From contig PQWQ01000013.1 in the NCBI GenBank assembly GCA_002943765.1, positions 682,001-746,000 on the forward strand: DNA of 64,000 nucleotides, given 5' to 3'. Made by a program: the position numbers and the translations under genes. Source of the DNA: Psoroptes ovis (Eukaryota; Arthropoda; Arachnida; Sarcoptiformes; Psoroptidae). Each line of letters begins with the position of its first letter. The stretch's first letter is position 1. The notes under the pieces were generated by a model. That model saw nothing but the letters and a program-made list of their open reading frames with translations. It was not told where the DNA came from and ran no database searches. Below, in pieces: positions 1-13,744 of the stretch.

Positions 1-241
1 TTTTCTGAACTCAATGCAATAAATCTTGAATTTTTTTCTATATTCAAAATCATTAAATTTTACCATATTTCAGAAACATTTTACTAAATATTTTTCTCTT
101 ACCATTATTTTCAATGTATTTCCTATTATGCGGAAAAAATAAATATTTGCGGATTGTCATAATTATCTTAATGATTGTTGGATAATGTTATCATCAAATA
201 TTGCTGGAAAAAATTGAAAATAAAAAAACAAATAAATGCAG

Positions 242-3200
242 GATATGGCCATTCAACTCCGGCAACGTAAGTATAATTATTTGCATTTCCATTCATATTA
301 AGAAGTCAGAAACACAATATGAAGTATTTCATTATATTTCCCAATTCACTTATCAATTTCATGTGTTTTCCAACAAACAAATAAATACGAGGAAAAATTC
401 ATTTCAGTGAATAGAAACATTTGTTTGATATGAATATTTCATTTCTTCTTTGTGTTTGATATAAATAGAATAGAATTGAGAAATATAAAATGAATTTGAA
501 TCAATGATATGATATGAAATGAAAATAATGTCAAAAATTCTTCATTTTTTTCGCTTCTAATGACGATTGTGTTTGTGTATGATTAACGCAGAAAAAACAA
601 AAAAAAAAAAAAAATATGAAAATGTAATAATGATATCAGTAATGGATGAGAAATAGAATAAAATAAGAGAAATTCTTATCTTATGTGAAGCATGAAAGAA
701 AATGAAATAAAAATAAAAGAAAATAAATTGATATAAATACATTATGAAAAAATAATAATAAAAAACTAAGAAAAGTCATAACATATACTTTGACATTATT
801 TTTTATACAATAATGTTTTTTCATTATCATAATTTTTCCACTTGGAATTTCATAATTCAATAATTTTCACTAATTTAGATGTAAAAAAAATGAGTGGAAT
901 GAAATGAAATGAAACCAAATAAAGAAATGAAAATTTATTCATTATTTGCCTTCTTTCTTCTAAGAAATGAAATTTATATTCATTTCCAATTTAAACATAG
1001 TCATTATTTCATTAATTATCAATTGATTGATTATTTGATCATTAATAATGATATTATTTCTATATTATTTGGTAATGTTTTTATTTGAAAAACCAATTTT
1101 ACTTTAATTTTCAAACACTAAATTCATGATTATTATATTCACGTATTTTTCATTTTTTTCATTCATTCATTCATTCATTCTGAAGCATCAAATTACTTTG
1201 AAAAGAATATAAGAAAAAAAATATATGTTCGCTATGTAATAGTAATTTGAATTTTGATATGATGACTGTTCATGATCATAATCATCATCATCATCATATT
1301 CACATGTTCATTCATTTATTATTTTCATTATTTATTTGTATTCATTAGTGCCAAAAATATTGATTCCATTTTCATTTTTATCAATTTTTATATATCATTG
1401 AATATTTGAATCTAATGAATATATAAGAAACAAAAACGAATGAATTCCACAAAAAAATTGATATCAAATAACAAAATTTGATCAAATTTCTTTTTCCGAT
1501 AATTTTTTCAAATATAAATTCTCGATGAGAATAAAAAAAAATATTGATATGATTTGTGCTATTTGTCAATTTTTCTTATTTTTTTACAGTCAATAATTCC
1601 AGTCAATATTAATTTGTTGATCTTAATTTACTTTGATTTATTCGTTCATTCATTCATCCATTGATGTCATTTTTGTTCAAAGAAAAATTCTGATTCGTTA
1701 GCCAATTTTCATGAATTTTCAACTATTTTCCTTAACATGATTTTTATTTTTATTTTTTTTCACTCATTACGGAGAATTAACCATTGAAAATCCTTATCTA
1801 TCCTTGAAGAAGATAAGGTAATTTACCCAGAAAAAGTGAATAACTTTTGAGAAAAATTTTTCTCAGTTAATGAGAAATCCATGTTTTAACCACTTTTAAC
1901 TCCATGTTTCATACTTGAAAATTTTACGAATCATCTTTACCACTTATTCCCATTTGTTTCATGATTTCATTTTGAAAAAAAAATTTCATTTATTTATTCA
2001 GTTCACAAAATGCATGTTATTTATTTATTTTATTTTTTTGAATTCTGTAATTCCAGTTTATACAAGAGAAATAGAAATATTCAAAACCATTCGCAATCCA
2101 ATTCAAAATCTAATTCAAGTTGATTATCATCGTCATCACTATTATCATTATTGAATTTGGTAAAAAATGCAGCGAAAATTTTCTGAAGCGACTCAACGCT
2201 TGTGATAATGATGCCAAGTATCATCATCCATTGATTCTTGTTCGGAATCGTCAAAAAATAGAATGACAAAACAAATAGAAAAACTCAAAGACAAATGGAG
2301 AAATAAATAAACATCTTTAAATTTTATTTTTTTCTTTGAATCGATTTGCATGCATGTTCATAAGTGTTTGGCAAATGTTTTCTTGTTATTTCTCATATGA
2401 TTCGTATTCGTATCTAAATTTAATTCTACAAATTGCTTGAAAAATGACAAAAAATTCTTGTTTATTCTGTTGTTATTTAGCTTTGTTTTGGTTTGATTTG
2501 CATTTTATTCGTGTGAGTGTGTATGTTTTTTTTTTGAATAATGATTGTTTCAAAAACAAAAAAATGTTGAGAAACAAAATTATTCACAGATATAATTCGC
2601 AAATATTTCCAATCATATATGATTAAATCTTAGAACAATTATTTTTAAATGAAAAAAATGAATGAATACAATAGTGCGGCGCATTGATCGATTGTTAGTT
2701 TCATCAATCAATGAAGAATGATGGAAATTTTTGAAGTAAAAAACGAATAGAATCAAATAAAATTTGATAATTCGATATTGAAAAACTTTTGACTGCTATA
2801 AATTTCATATCTATTTCATATTATTAGATTATCGACCAATAAATTATCGATTATGATTGATTGACTCGATATAATTTGATGGGATTTCATTTTTTTTTGT
2901 CAATTCAAAAATGATAATTATATTCGTGAGTGCGTAAGTTGATGCTTGTTTTGTCTCCGAAATTGCGAAAAGCAACCATATTATTATTTGACTGGTTTTG
3001 TTTGATCATCTTGTGAAATGTAATGCATTTTTTCTCTTATTATTGGCAAGAGAATTTCAGAAAAGAGTGGAAAAAATTTAAAATTTTCAACAATTTAATC
3101 TATATTTCACACCATATTACATCATTTTATTCTTTCATCACATTCAATCGTTTCATTTATATTTTTTTTTTATTATAAATTGAAAATTTTGAATTTGCAA

Positions 3201-6200
3201 ATTTTAAAGATAATAACTGAACACTTTACACTAAGAATATAAAATTCTCATATTTCGAGGCGATTGAAAAAAAATCGATTGTCAATCAATATCATCAAAC
3301 AAGGCGAATGTATTATTGAGAAAATTGTCTAAAAAACTTGGAAATAGAACTTAAGGGGATTTTTCACGATTGAAAAATAATAGAAATCTTTATATTTCCA
3401 TATCAAAATGAATGAAGGAAAAAGTTTTAAATTTGAAACTTTCATTCCATTCGTGTGTTTGACACGAATGAAAGGGAAAAAATGAAATTTTTCGTTCCTC
3501 TTGAATTTATTTTGATGAATGATGAAATTGAAAATGAAATTTTCAATGAAACAACAAATTGAAAAAACAAAAAAGAAATTCTTCAATTGTAAATGGTGAA
3601 AAATGGAATGACAATAATAATAAATGAATGAATGATTTGAAATAATGATTGAAATGAACAAATTATTTTCATATTTGAATAAAAAGTAAGATTCAAATAT
3701 TTTTCAATTTTGTTTATTTGTTTTGTGAATATTTTTCACCCTTATATTTCCATCATTATCATTGATATTGTTATGCGAAATTCTTGAAAATATTTTTTGG
3801 AAAATTTTTCTCTTTGAATTTTGAGAAATTCAAATTTCATGCATTTAATGGTTTCAATTGAATTTTTGCTCATTTTTTCAAAAGCTTGTCTGTGATCAAC
3901 GTCAAAATTTTAATTCTCTTTTTCATTTATTTTCTCGTTTCACCCTAAATATAAAGAGGAACCAAATTCTTTGAATTTTCGGATAAATTCTTTCTCTTTC
4001 GAAAGAATTTTCAAGTGAAATATAATCTAAAATTTGTGAAATACAAAAGAGATGTGTTGAATGAAAATTACAATTAAAACACTTTATCACATTACCTGTG
4101 CGTTATATATTATACCTGTCAGCTCTATGTTTAGCTTATTTTAAGCTAAATTGATTGAATTTGATCTGCAAAAGATATAGAAAATGTAATCCATTAAATA
4201 ATAATCGAAATAAATGAAAATTGATGTGATAATGAAATTTTCACTGGGACTTTGTTTTTTCTCGTAGATCAATCAATGAATGTCTGTGGTTGGTCATGTA
4301 TTTCGATCATCGCTTATTCTGGTCAAACTAATGTTAATGATATTAAAATGATCATGAAACTGAATTTGATTCTTTAAAATAATAGGAAAAAAACACACCA
4401 TATCATTCCAATTTTATTTCATTTTGAAAACAAAATCTAATGATTATTTTTCCTTACAAATAATCGGATTCTATCACGCACATATCTCACAACGACCATT
4501 TTTTATGTACTCGATAATTCAATACACAATTTCGATTCGATTTGAATTGTGTAAAAACATACATTCTTACAGCAACAACAACAACTTTTAAAAATAATGA
4601 TCAACAAAAAATTCAGATGATCAAACAAGAAAAAAGACCCGGAATTTTTTTCATCTTTTTGTTTTATATTTTCAATCGAAATAAATTTTCATTCGTAAAT
4701 ATAACGAGAATATCTCATTGGAACAATCAGACTGATAACATTTGTAAAATACGTAAAAATACGTGCATTGAATCATTGAAACATTATTAATTTTATATTA
4801 TTTGATGATCATATCATCATCAATATCATAGATGATCATCAAAAAAGAAAATAGTGAGCCTTTAATAAATTGTTTTGTTCATGTTCTCACAAAAAAAAAC
4901 GAAAGTGAATCAATCATTCAAATTCAATGCAAGTTGATGCAATCGTACCCGACGACAGACATCATCGATCTGTGAGTGTTTATGTTGATATTTGGTTCGC
5001 TGATTTTTTTTGGTTCCAGGAAAAATAATTTTTATTTTTTTGATAAATTCACACACAGAAAAATGAATGAATAAATGAATAGAAGATGGAAAAAAATATG
5101 CAATTTGAATGCAATTTTCAAAATTCAATTCAATCATGTGTGCATTTTTTTTTTTTTTTTTTTTGAATGGTACAAAACAACTCCACCAAAAAAAACCTTG
5201 CTTGTTTTTACTCGAAAAATATGCAAAAAAAAAAAAAAATGAAATTTAAATGTATATTCAATCGTTTACCATTATTATCATTCAATGGTATATATTTTGC
5301 CCATTTTTTTTAAATACGCCTGAATGAACTCAACACATTTTTAAATGATATGAATTGAAAAAATATTTTAGAGAATATTTTGTCATTTGTGGTTGTAGTT
5401 TTATTTTAATTTTATTTTTTGCCAAAATATTTCGTGTAACTAAACAATAATAATAATATCAAATACTGAAGCTAGCCAAATAATGATGGAAAAAAACGTA
5501 GAGACCTGAGATTCATGCATATGTTTCCTTGAATATATTGTTTGGCACAAATGTTTTTTCTTCTTCTTCATCATCGTCTTTCAGGTTCACTATTTGTTTT
5601 ACGGTACAAATTTAATGTAATTTAACATGATATTCTCTCGCTATATTTGGTTCATTATCAACATTTTTGTTATTATTATTATCATCATCATCATCATTAT
5701 ATCATTAGATAAATGATAAAAATTTTATTATCATTTTCATTTAGTTTTACATTTTGTTTTTGGTTCATTTTCATTTTTTCATTCATTCTCATTGTTTTTT
5801 TCTCTCTTTTTTTTTTTTTGATTGAATTCAATTTAAAATGAAAATAATGAATGAATGAATGAACAAATGAATGATATTGTTCGCTGTTGATTGGATTCAC
5901 AAGAATAACAATATTGAAATTGTGCATGAAGAAGAAAAAATTTTTCGGTGAAAACGAAATAAATAAATAAAATTTATCATTGTTGATTGAATTTTGATTT
6001 CATTTCCATTTATATGTTTATGTGTCTATGTTTCAAATGAAATTTATTTGATTTTCATTTGATTTGATCTTTGTTTTTGTTTTTGTTTCTATAAATTGAA
6101 TGGAAAATGAAAATAAATAAAAATGATGAATACATTTTATTCTATTCATTTCTCTTTGTTTGAAATAATTTGATTATTTCTATATTTCAAAGTATTATTT

Positions 6201-8336
6201 GTTCCTAATCATATGTTTTGTTTCAATATTTTTTCTTTAGACCCGGTGGTAAAACATTCTGTATGGTATATGCATTAGCTGGTATACCATTAGGTTTAGT
6301 CATGTTTCAAAGTATTGGTGAACGTTTGAATACATTCGTTGAGAAAGGATTAAAACAATGTAAGAAGTGTTTTCGTTGTAAAAATCAAGAGGTTTGTTTG
6401 TTTCTAATTTTTATTCTATTTGATTGTTTAATGAATAAATTGATTAATTGTTTTTTTGTTTTCATGAATATTTTTCTTTATTGACGTTATTTAGGTATCT
6501 GAATCAAATTTGATATTTTTTGTTATGTTTCTATCAACATTAGTGATGACAACGGGTGCGGCAATGTTTTCAACATTTGAACAATGGAATTATTTTGATG
6601 CCTTTTATTATTGTTTTATAACGCTCACAACAATCGGTTTTGGTGATTATGTTGCCTTGCAAAAAGATCGTGCCCTACAACAACGACCAGAATATGTTGC
6701 ATTTTCATTAGTGTTCATATTGTTCGGATTATCGGTCGTATCAGCTGCCATTAATTTATTAGTGTTGAGATTTTTGACATTAAATACTGAAGATGAAAGA
6801 CGTGATGAAGCTGAAGCTGCCACTGCCGCACAAAGTGCTGTACGACTTGAAGGTGATGTAATTACTGCCAACGGTTCAATTCTTGGTTCGGAAGAACAAT
6901 TACAAAAACGTGATGGTGAAAAATATACGGGTGCTGGACTGAATGATGAAAACATATCTGTATGCTCTTGCACATGTTATGGCAATTCATCAACTCGTTA
7001 TTGGAATGCAAGCACATCACGATCATATCTTGATGATAACAATCCATCAAAACCTTTAAAATCGTCATCCACATCATCACCACGTGTTCGTATGGTGCGA
7101 TATTATTATAATGGAGATTCATTGTTAGGCATGGACATCAAAGCTTTAGGTGATAATTATGATGGTTACGAAAAAATTGGTAGAAAAAGGAGAAAAGAAC
7201 GTCTGAAAAGTGATATATTTAGCTCGTCATCTAGTGGTGCTAGACAGATTCATAATCGTTCATTTTTATCTCTATTAACAAATAAATTCACTCATGCGAA
7301 TTTTCATCATAATCGCAGAAGAACTGGCCGGCAATCGATTTCGTTTGCAGCCACAACTACTGATGATGCAAGTGCTGCATCAGCAACATTCAGCCGTCGA
7401 TCAATCACTGATCGAGAATTAATCAAAAAAGAACAAGGATCATTGATTCGTAAACGTAATGGTAATGATAGTAAAAATAATAGTTGCAAATCGATTACTT
7501 CGATAAATTTAGATAATAATAATGAATTGTATAGCATGAAAGATTTTGAAAGTTCTGTCATGCAACAACAGCAAGAACCAACAACAAGTGCCCAATATTA
7601 TTCACCTTATAATAAGGAAAATCATTCGGATCAACAACAAATGCAACATCATTATTATCATCATCAATGTTATGAAGATGATGATGATGACGATAATGAC
7701 AATGATGATGATAATGATAGTCATTATTATGATTTAAATACCAATAATAATTTTAATTATAAAGAGTCATCTTCACCACTACCATTGATATCATCATCAA
7801 ATGAATATTGTACATCATTTATTGGATCTTGTAATGAAAATGTCGATATAAAAAATATTGACAACATTGATCTAATGCCGACAATAAAAACAAAAACAAT
7901 CGGATCATTAACAGCATCGACAACGATAACAAATATTGTTTCACCAGTGCCTACAATTTATGCCCATCAGCAACAGCAGCAACAACAACAGCTATCACCT
8001 ATTTCTTCATCATCAATGTATCTTCCATCATCATCATCATCACATCATCACCATCAAATGCAACAACAACAACATAATATCAATCTTCCATCAAAACATT
8101 CATCATCATCATCGACATCAATATCGACATTAGCGTTAGAACAACAACAGCAACAAGAACGACAGCAACAAATGATGTCGACAACAACATCAGCACCAAC
8201 AAATAGAATATGTTTAGATCAATGTACATGTCAAAATGATGACATTGATAATATAAATAATAACAATGATGATGATGATCGACTAAAAACACAATCGGCG
8301 ACAGCCAAGCAGCAAACAAAACAAGCATCAATTTGA
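242..8336 (+). CDS. Two-pore-domain potassium channel, TASK (KCNK3/9) type, 5' end outside window
   Basis: This is a background K+ leak channel of the plasma membrane. Exons are 242-266, 6240-6391 and 6495-8336, all phase-compatible. The 25-bp first visible exon completes the first selectivity filter GYGH, including the His that confers acid sensitivity in TASK channels. The second exon reads PGGKTFCMVYALAGIPLGL (TM2 region). The third gives TM3, the second pore TTIGFGDYVALQ, TM4, and VLRFLTLNTEDERRD, which closely matches TASK channels. The intron splitting the first Gly codon of GYG is a position shared by many K2P genes. TM1 and the first pore helix must lie upstream of base 1. The cytoplasmic tail (about 500 residues, from roughly 6800) is far longer than in vertebrate TASK and is rich in Ser, Asp, Gln, His and Asn runs. 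Family assignment is secure; orthology to a named gene is not claimed. Confidence 0.93.
267..6239 (+). other. Large intron of the K2P channel gene
   Basis: The sequence between donor GTAAGT at 267 and acceptor TTTAG at 6235-6239 is about 6 kb with no coding signal that I can support on either strand. It holds A/T homopolymers and short ATC/ATG microsatellites (for example near 1283 and 5680). Bases 1-241 are the end of the preceding intron, closing with CAG at 239-241. Confidence 0.8.
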
Positions 8337-11300
8337 ATAATTATTTTCATTATAAAAAAAAATTCCATATGTGCATAGAGAATTGACAACTTGAAACAAT
8401 TGGAATCCAAAAGATAAAAAGACAATAAATAAAAAAAAGGGCAACATTTCCAACAGATAATAATAAAAATCGAATAAAGAATCAAATATGTGGAATAGAA
8501 TAAATTAATATAAAAAAAATGAAAATAAATAAAAATCTTCAATTTATAAATATGAAAAAAAATGGTGAAATATAATTGTTTTTTTTTGTATTTCAAAGCA
8601 ACGAAATGGAATAAAAAATGAAGTGAAAAATGGCAAATTTTCAAATTTTCAAATTTCAATTTTCATTAAATCGATGAATACAAAAATGAATGAATAAACT
8701 CATTAAACAACACCTGCCAGTGTACGAATGAATATTCAATGAATGAGTAATTATTATTATCATCATCATTACATTAATTTGAGAAATAATAATAATAATA
8801 ATAATTACATCCATTGTTATGATTATCATAATTATTATTATTGTTATAATTATTTTTAAATCAGAATTTTCTAATTCAATCAATTTTGTTCATTGTCGAA
8901 TTGAATCATTGTTGTTTGTTGTTGTTGTTGCTGGCTACTTTTGTAATAATAATTTTGCACATTTGTCTTTGGTTTTTTTTGTTTTCATTCAATTCAGTTT
9001 TTGTAAATTTTCATCATTTAAAATAATGAATCATTGTTTGTTTGTTTATTTGTTTTTGTTTTTTATATTTTTGGTTGATTGAAAATTAAATTTTTCAAAA
9101 AATTAAATTTTGAAACTTTTAAAATTTCTGTCTCTATCTTTATCTCTATTTGTCTGCAAATTACATTGATTTTTCAAAAAAAAAAAAATTATTTAATAAT
9201 TATGTAATATTTATGAAAGAAAAAAAAAATTTTATATAAATATAAATATTTATAAATATGAAATAAAATGTGTATAAATATCATTCAGATTTGTCTTTTT
9301 AATTTTCAATTATGGAAATTAATTTTTCCCTTCAGACAGAAAAATGCCTATTTTATATTGATTTTTTTCCCATGTATAAATTTTCTATCGTTATATTTAA
9401 ATGATCAATGATATGATACTTTGGAATATATGCGTTTCATATATGTTCGCATAATTCATAACGACAATTTGGATCGTATAAATAATAATTGTAATGGAAA
9501 AAAAATATTTTGCAGAAATTGATTTATTGATGATTTGCAAATATCACATTAATAATAGATATATCTATTGGAAAATTGAATATTCATATTATTTGCCATT
9601 TACAATAATTATTATTAAATGTAACATTGGATATAACATTGAATTCGAAATAGAAAATAAATTGATCATTAATCATATTTTATGTAATTGCATTCATATA
9701 TCATTTATGCATATTTTAAATTGATATTTTAAATACATCTGGTTTTTTCATGCGTTCAATTCGGTTTCATTGGTTCGTTTCTTTTGCTAGCTTAAATATT
9801 TTCAATATGTTTGCATTATTATTATTATTCTTTGGCCGTTATAAATTATTTATTCATATAAATAACAACAACAACAAAAATAAATAATTTTTCAATTTTT
9901 TCTTTCGTTTTTGTGCTGCTAATTGAATCAAAATTATGTTTGATACATTAATGATTATGAATATAATGACTATGATTATGATGAATACGGTACGAATAAT
10001 TTGGTAATGTTTTTTCCTTCGATTAGTTATTCATTTCGATAATATAAATTAATATTCATGAATTTTTTCTTTTTATTCAAGCTTCTTGTTCAATTGAAAC
10101 TTGTCTAAACAAATTCATATGTTTACTTCATTATTCCATTATAGGATATTTATATTAATGAAATTGAATTATTCCAGTAATTGTAGAGAAAGAAACAAAA
10201 AAAAACTATCAACTATTATTAAATGACAATGATAATAATGATTATTATTTCTATTATCATTGCGATTATAACAATAATCAAGAAAATATTTCAATAATAA
10301 AATAATATATTCGATGAAAGTTGAATAAAATATGGAGAGACTTTTTCATACTTCCATACTATTCATATATTAATAATTTGCTATCTGATAATCAATATTT
10401 ATTTTCGATAATATGCCCACACATTAATATGTTTAATGTTAGAAATATAAATGTCAAATACAGATCATGGAATTTTCCATTGGAAATAAATGAAAAAAAA
10501 AATGAAAATTTATTATTGATCAACATATCATAAACAACAACAGCCAAAAAGTATTACCAATCCGGATAATAATTTGTATAATTTGATATTTGGATTGCTT
10601 TTTCCTGTAATTTTTTTTCTCGTTTCTTGTAATATTCATTCCAATATTGCCATTATTATTATTATTGAAATTAATTGGCTATCGTAGAAAAAAATGAATT
10701 TCAATCAATCAAAATTTATTTATGAGTGTTGTTGATGATGAAATAATCGACATTATAATAATCATTATAATCGATAATTGAGCTCATTAACCCAAACATG
10801 ATTATGTAGTAATGATGATATTTCATTATTTTTCACAACATTTAATGGTAATAATAATGAAAATAATTTATGAAAATGAAATTTGATTTTTTTTTCTCTC
10901 CATTTCCCATTTCCAGACAAAATCAATGAAATTTAAATTGATTTGGACTTTCTCCATCCAAAAACATCAATGCCCTCTTTTGGCAATTATTCAAAGTTTT
11001 CTTTGAAAAATTTTTTTAAAACAAAATTTAAAAATGGAAAATTCTATTCCATTGACATTGAACAACATCATCAACAACAACAATGATTGGCAATGAAATT
11101 GAATCAATTAAAATAAAGCATCTTATTAATTTTCATATTAATTGATATTGATCATAATCATATGTTTCTTAAAGTCTTTTCTCATTTTTTTTGCAAAAAT
11201 TTTTTCAATGAACATGACCATGAATGAAAAATTAACTGTTACGATACGACAAATAAATTACGAATAATCATTTCATTAACGAAGACGATAACTAAGATTT

Positions 11301-13564
11301 ATTTAATGCTTGATTTGGTTTCACGAAGATGTTAACATAAGAAAGAAAAAAAAATAATATAACAAATCAAACAAAGAAATTTTTTAACAAAATATATTTG
11401 GAATGATATTTATCCAATGTTTATCTTTGTTTTTGAGAAATTTTAAATTGAAAAAAGAAAAAATTATCGTCAATCATTGATTGATTATCGGCAAACAAGT
11501 CAATCACGAGAAATTTTCAAAAACAAAAACAAGAATTTCAAATGAAAAATGTCAATGTTAAAAGACGTCAAAATGATACGTAAAAGTATTTTATCATTGT
11601 GACAACATGCAGCGACAAAACGAAAACAAATTCAATCATAATCATCAAAACATGAATTGATATATTTATGATTGTAATTAATAGTTTTACAATGATGTAC
11701 GAGAAATAAAAACGAAAAATTGCAAATCAATAAAATCAAATCACTCATCAATCAAATGTATATTCGGCACGCAGCAGCAGTAAAAAATTTACCAGAATTT
11801 GGCCAAGCAGCCAAAAATGCATAGAAAAACATAGTCAGCAGCGACTAGTCAGTTATTTGCGTCGATCTATACAATTTATGTCCACATATATAGACGATAT
11901 TCGCCATACACCGATCAAAGCAAGAAAAAATGTTCAATGATATTTTGAGAAACCTAAATCTAAAACCGAAATTTTTTTATGAAAAAATTAGGTTACTCTT
12001 TGCTTGTGAAATTGAAAAGTGTTTTGTTTTTCGACAAAAAGTGAAAGTATATGTTTTGATATGGTATATCAGTGTTCATGCGGTGCAATGTGATAAAGCA
12101 TATATATCGTTTGTAACATACGAGCAGAAAAACACATCAAAACACTTGTGTTTGTTTGTAAACGTATGTATAAATTGCAATGCACACACACATACGCAAA
12201 TACATACATCCTCGAAAATATTCTCTCTCTCTCACAAACGTCATGAATCAATAAATGATTTTTAAAAATTGTTAAGAAAATAATTTCGTTTTAGGCGACA
12301 GGTTTGGTTAGTTTTGAATCAAATTTTTTTAAATTTTTTATTAATTCTTAATTCCATAAAAAGTACCATTATGGCAGCTATACATTATCATCAATGATAT
12401 CATTGATATAACCATCATGTTTTTTTTGGGCGCCATCAAACATTGTTGTGGTTGAAAGATGGAAATTATTGAATTTTTCTGTTTTCAATTGAATTAAACA
12501 GAAAGAAAAGGTTTACTTTTTATGAATAAATACAATTGTGTACACATTGTATTCATCATCATCATCATCATTATCGTATTCAGCCGTCATCATTGAAAGC
12601 CATTGATTTCATCATGAATAAATAATTTCTACTGTATTTGCTGCTGTGTGTACAATTTGATTATAAATGTTGCTGCGAATTGTATGTGTGTCTATGTGTC
12701 TACATATTATTGTATTCAATGAATTTGACCATCAAAAATTAAAGAAAAAATCTATTTTTAAATTAAAAGTGGAAAAAACTAAATATAATGATAGTAATAC
12801 ATACCCTGCATTCATTACATTTCAAACATTTCATTTCATTTCATTTCACTTCGTTCATTCATTCATTTAGTTTATTCCATTACTGGAAACAACTAGACAA
12901 CAAATGTTTATTTGTATGTAAAAAAAAATTTAAAAATTTCTCTCTGCAATCATATATGAATAGCGGCAAAAATTATTCATTATTTTCATTCAATGTAATT
13001 TTTATATTTTGTTCTTTTGGTTTTCTCTCGCTGAACCAGAAAAATTTCATGTGATAATAATAAAAGTAAAAATAATTTGTAATTTCATAACTCAAAAATA
13101 AAAAATAATCTGGGAAATCACTTCCAGTTTTCTTTTAGAGTTTATTTTTCATCAACTTTAATCATTTACAAGCTTTCTGTGTCGTTTCTGGTGTAAACGT
13201 ATCAAAATATAAAATTATTCGAGAGTAAAAAATAGATAATAAATAAAACATATGAAACTATTTGAAACGACCAAAAATAGACAAACCATCATAAATATCA
13301 TTAAATCATAGTCATTAATCGTTTTCTATGATTCAAGTGTCTGTGTGTTTTGTTTGTGATACCAACTAAATTAATAATCAAAATTAAATGATTCAATCAC
13401 TTTAATCACTTTTATTTGTTTTCAATCAGTATCCATTTCAATCATCAATTGTTTGTGATTGTTTTCGTTTTTGCAATAAAAGTTGAAATTGTTTACATTT
13501 TTTTTTTTGTTTTCGTCATATAAATCAATCAATCAAACAATCTCTGTCTATAGATCAATTCATT
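8337..13564. other. Intergenic region, no gene recognised
   Basis: About 5.2 kb lie between the K2P stop and the RNF217-like start. Short open frames (for example 11930-12265) lack homology, splice context and coding composition. The segment around 11760-11900 is slightly less AT-rich, with a cagcagcag run, but I see no product. Several AATAAA motifs soon after 8336 could serve K2P polyadenylation. Confidence 0.6.
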
Positions 13565-13704
13565 ATGGATATAAATGGTATCAATGACCATTTAACATCA
13601 AAAATAACAGAAACAACTTCGGCAAATACAGCATTAGATGATCAAGATAATATATCAACAAAAACATTTTCATATTATTCATTAACACCGACAATCAAAT
13701 CCTT

Positions 13705-13744
<40 letters not shown>

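Noticed and set aside
11930..12265. 111-codon open frame on the plus strand
   Set aside because: No homology, no splice context, and an overlapping antisense frame of similar size; composition is that of random AT-rich DNA.
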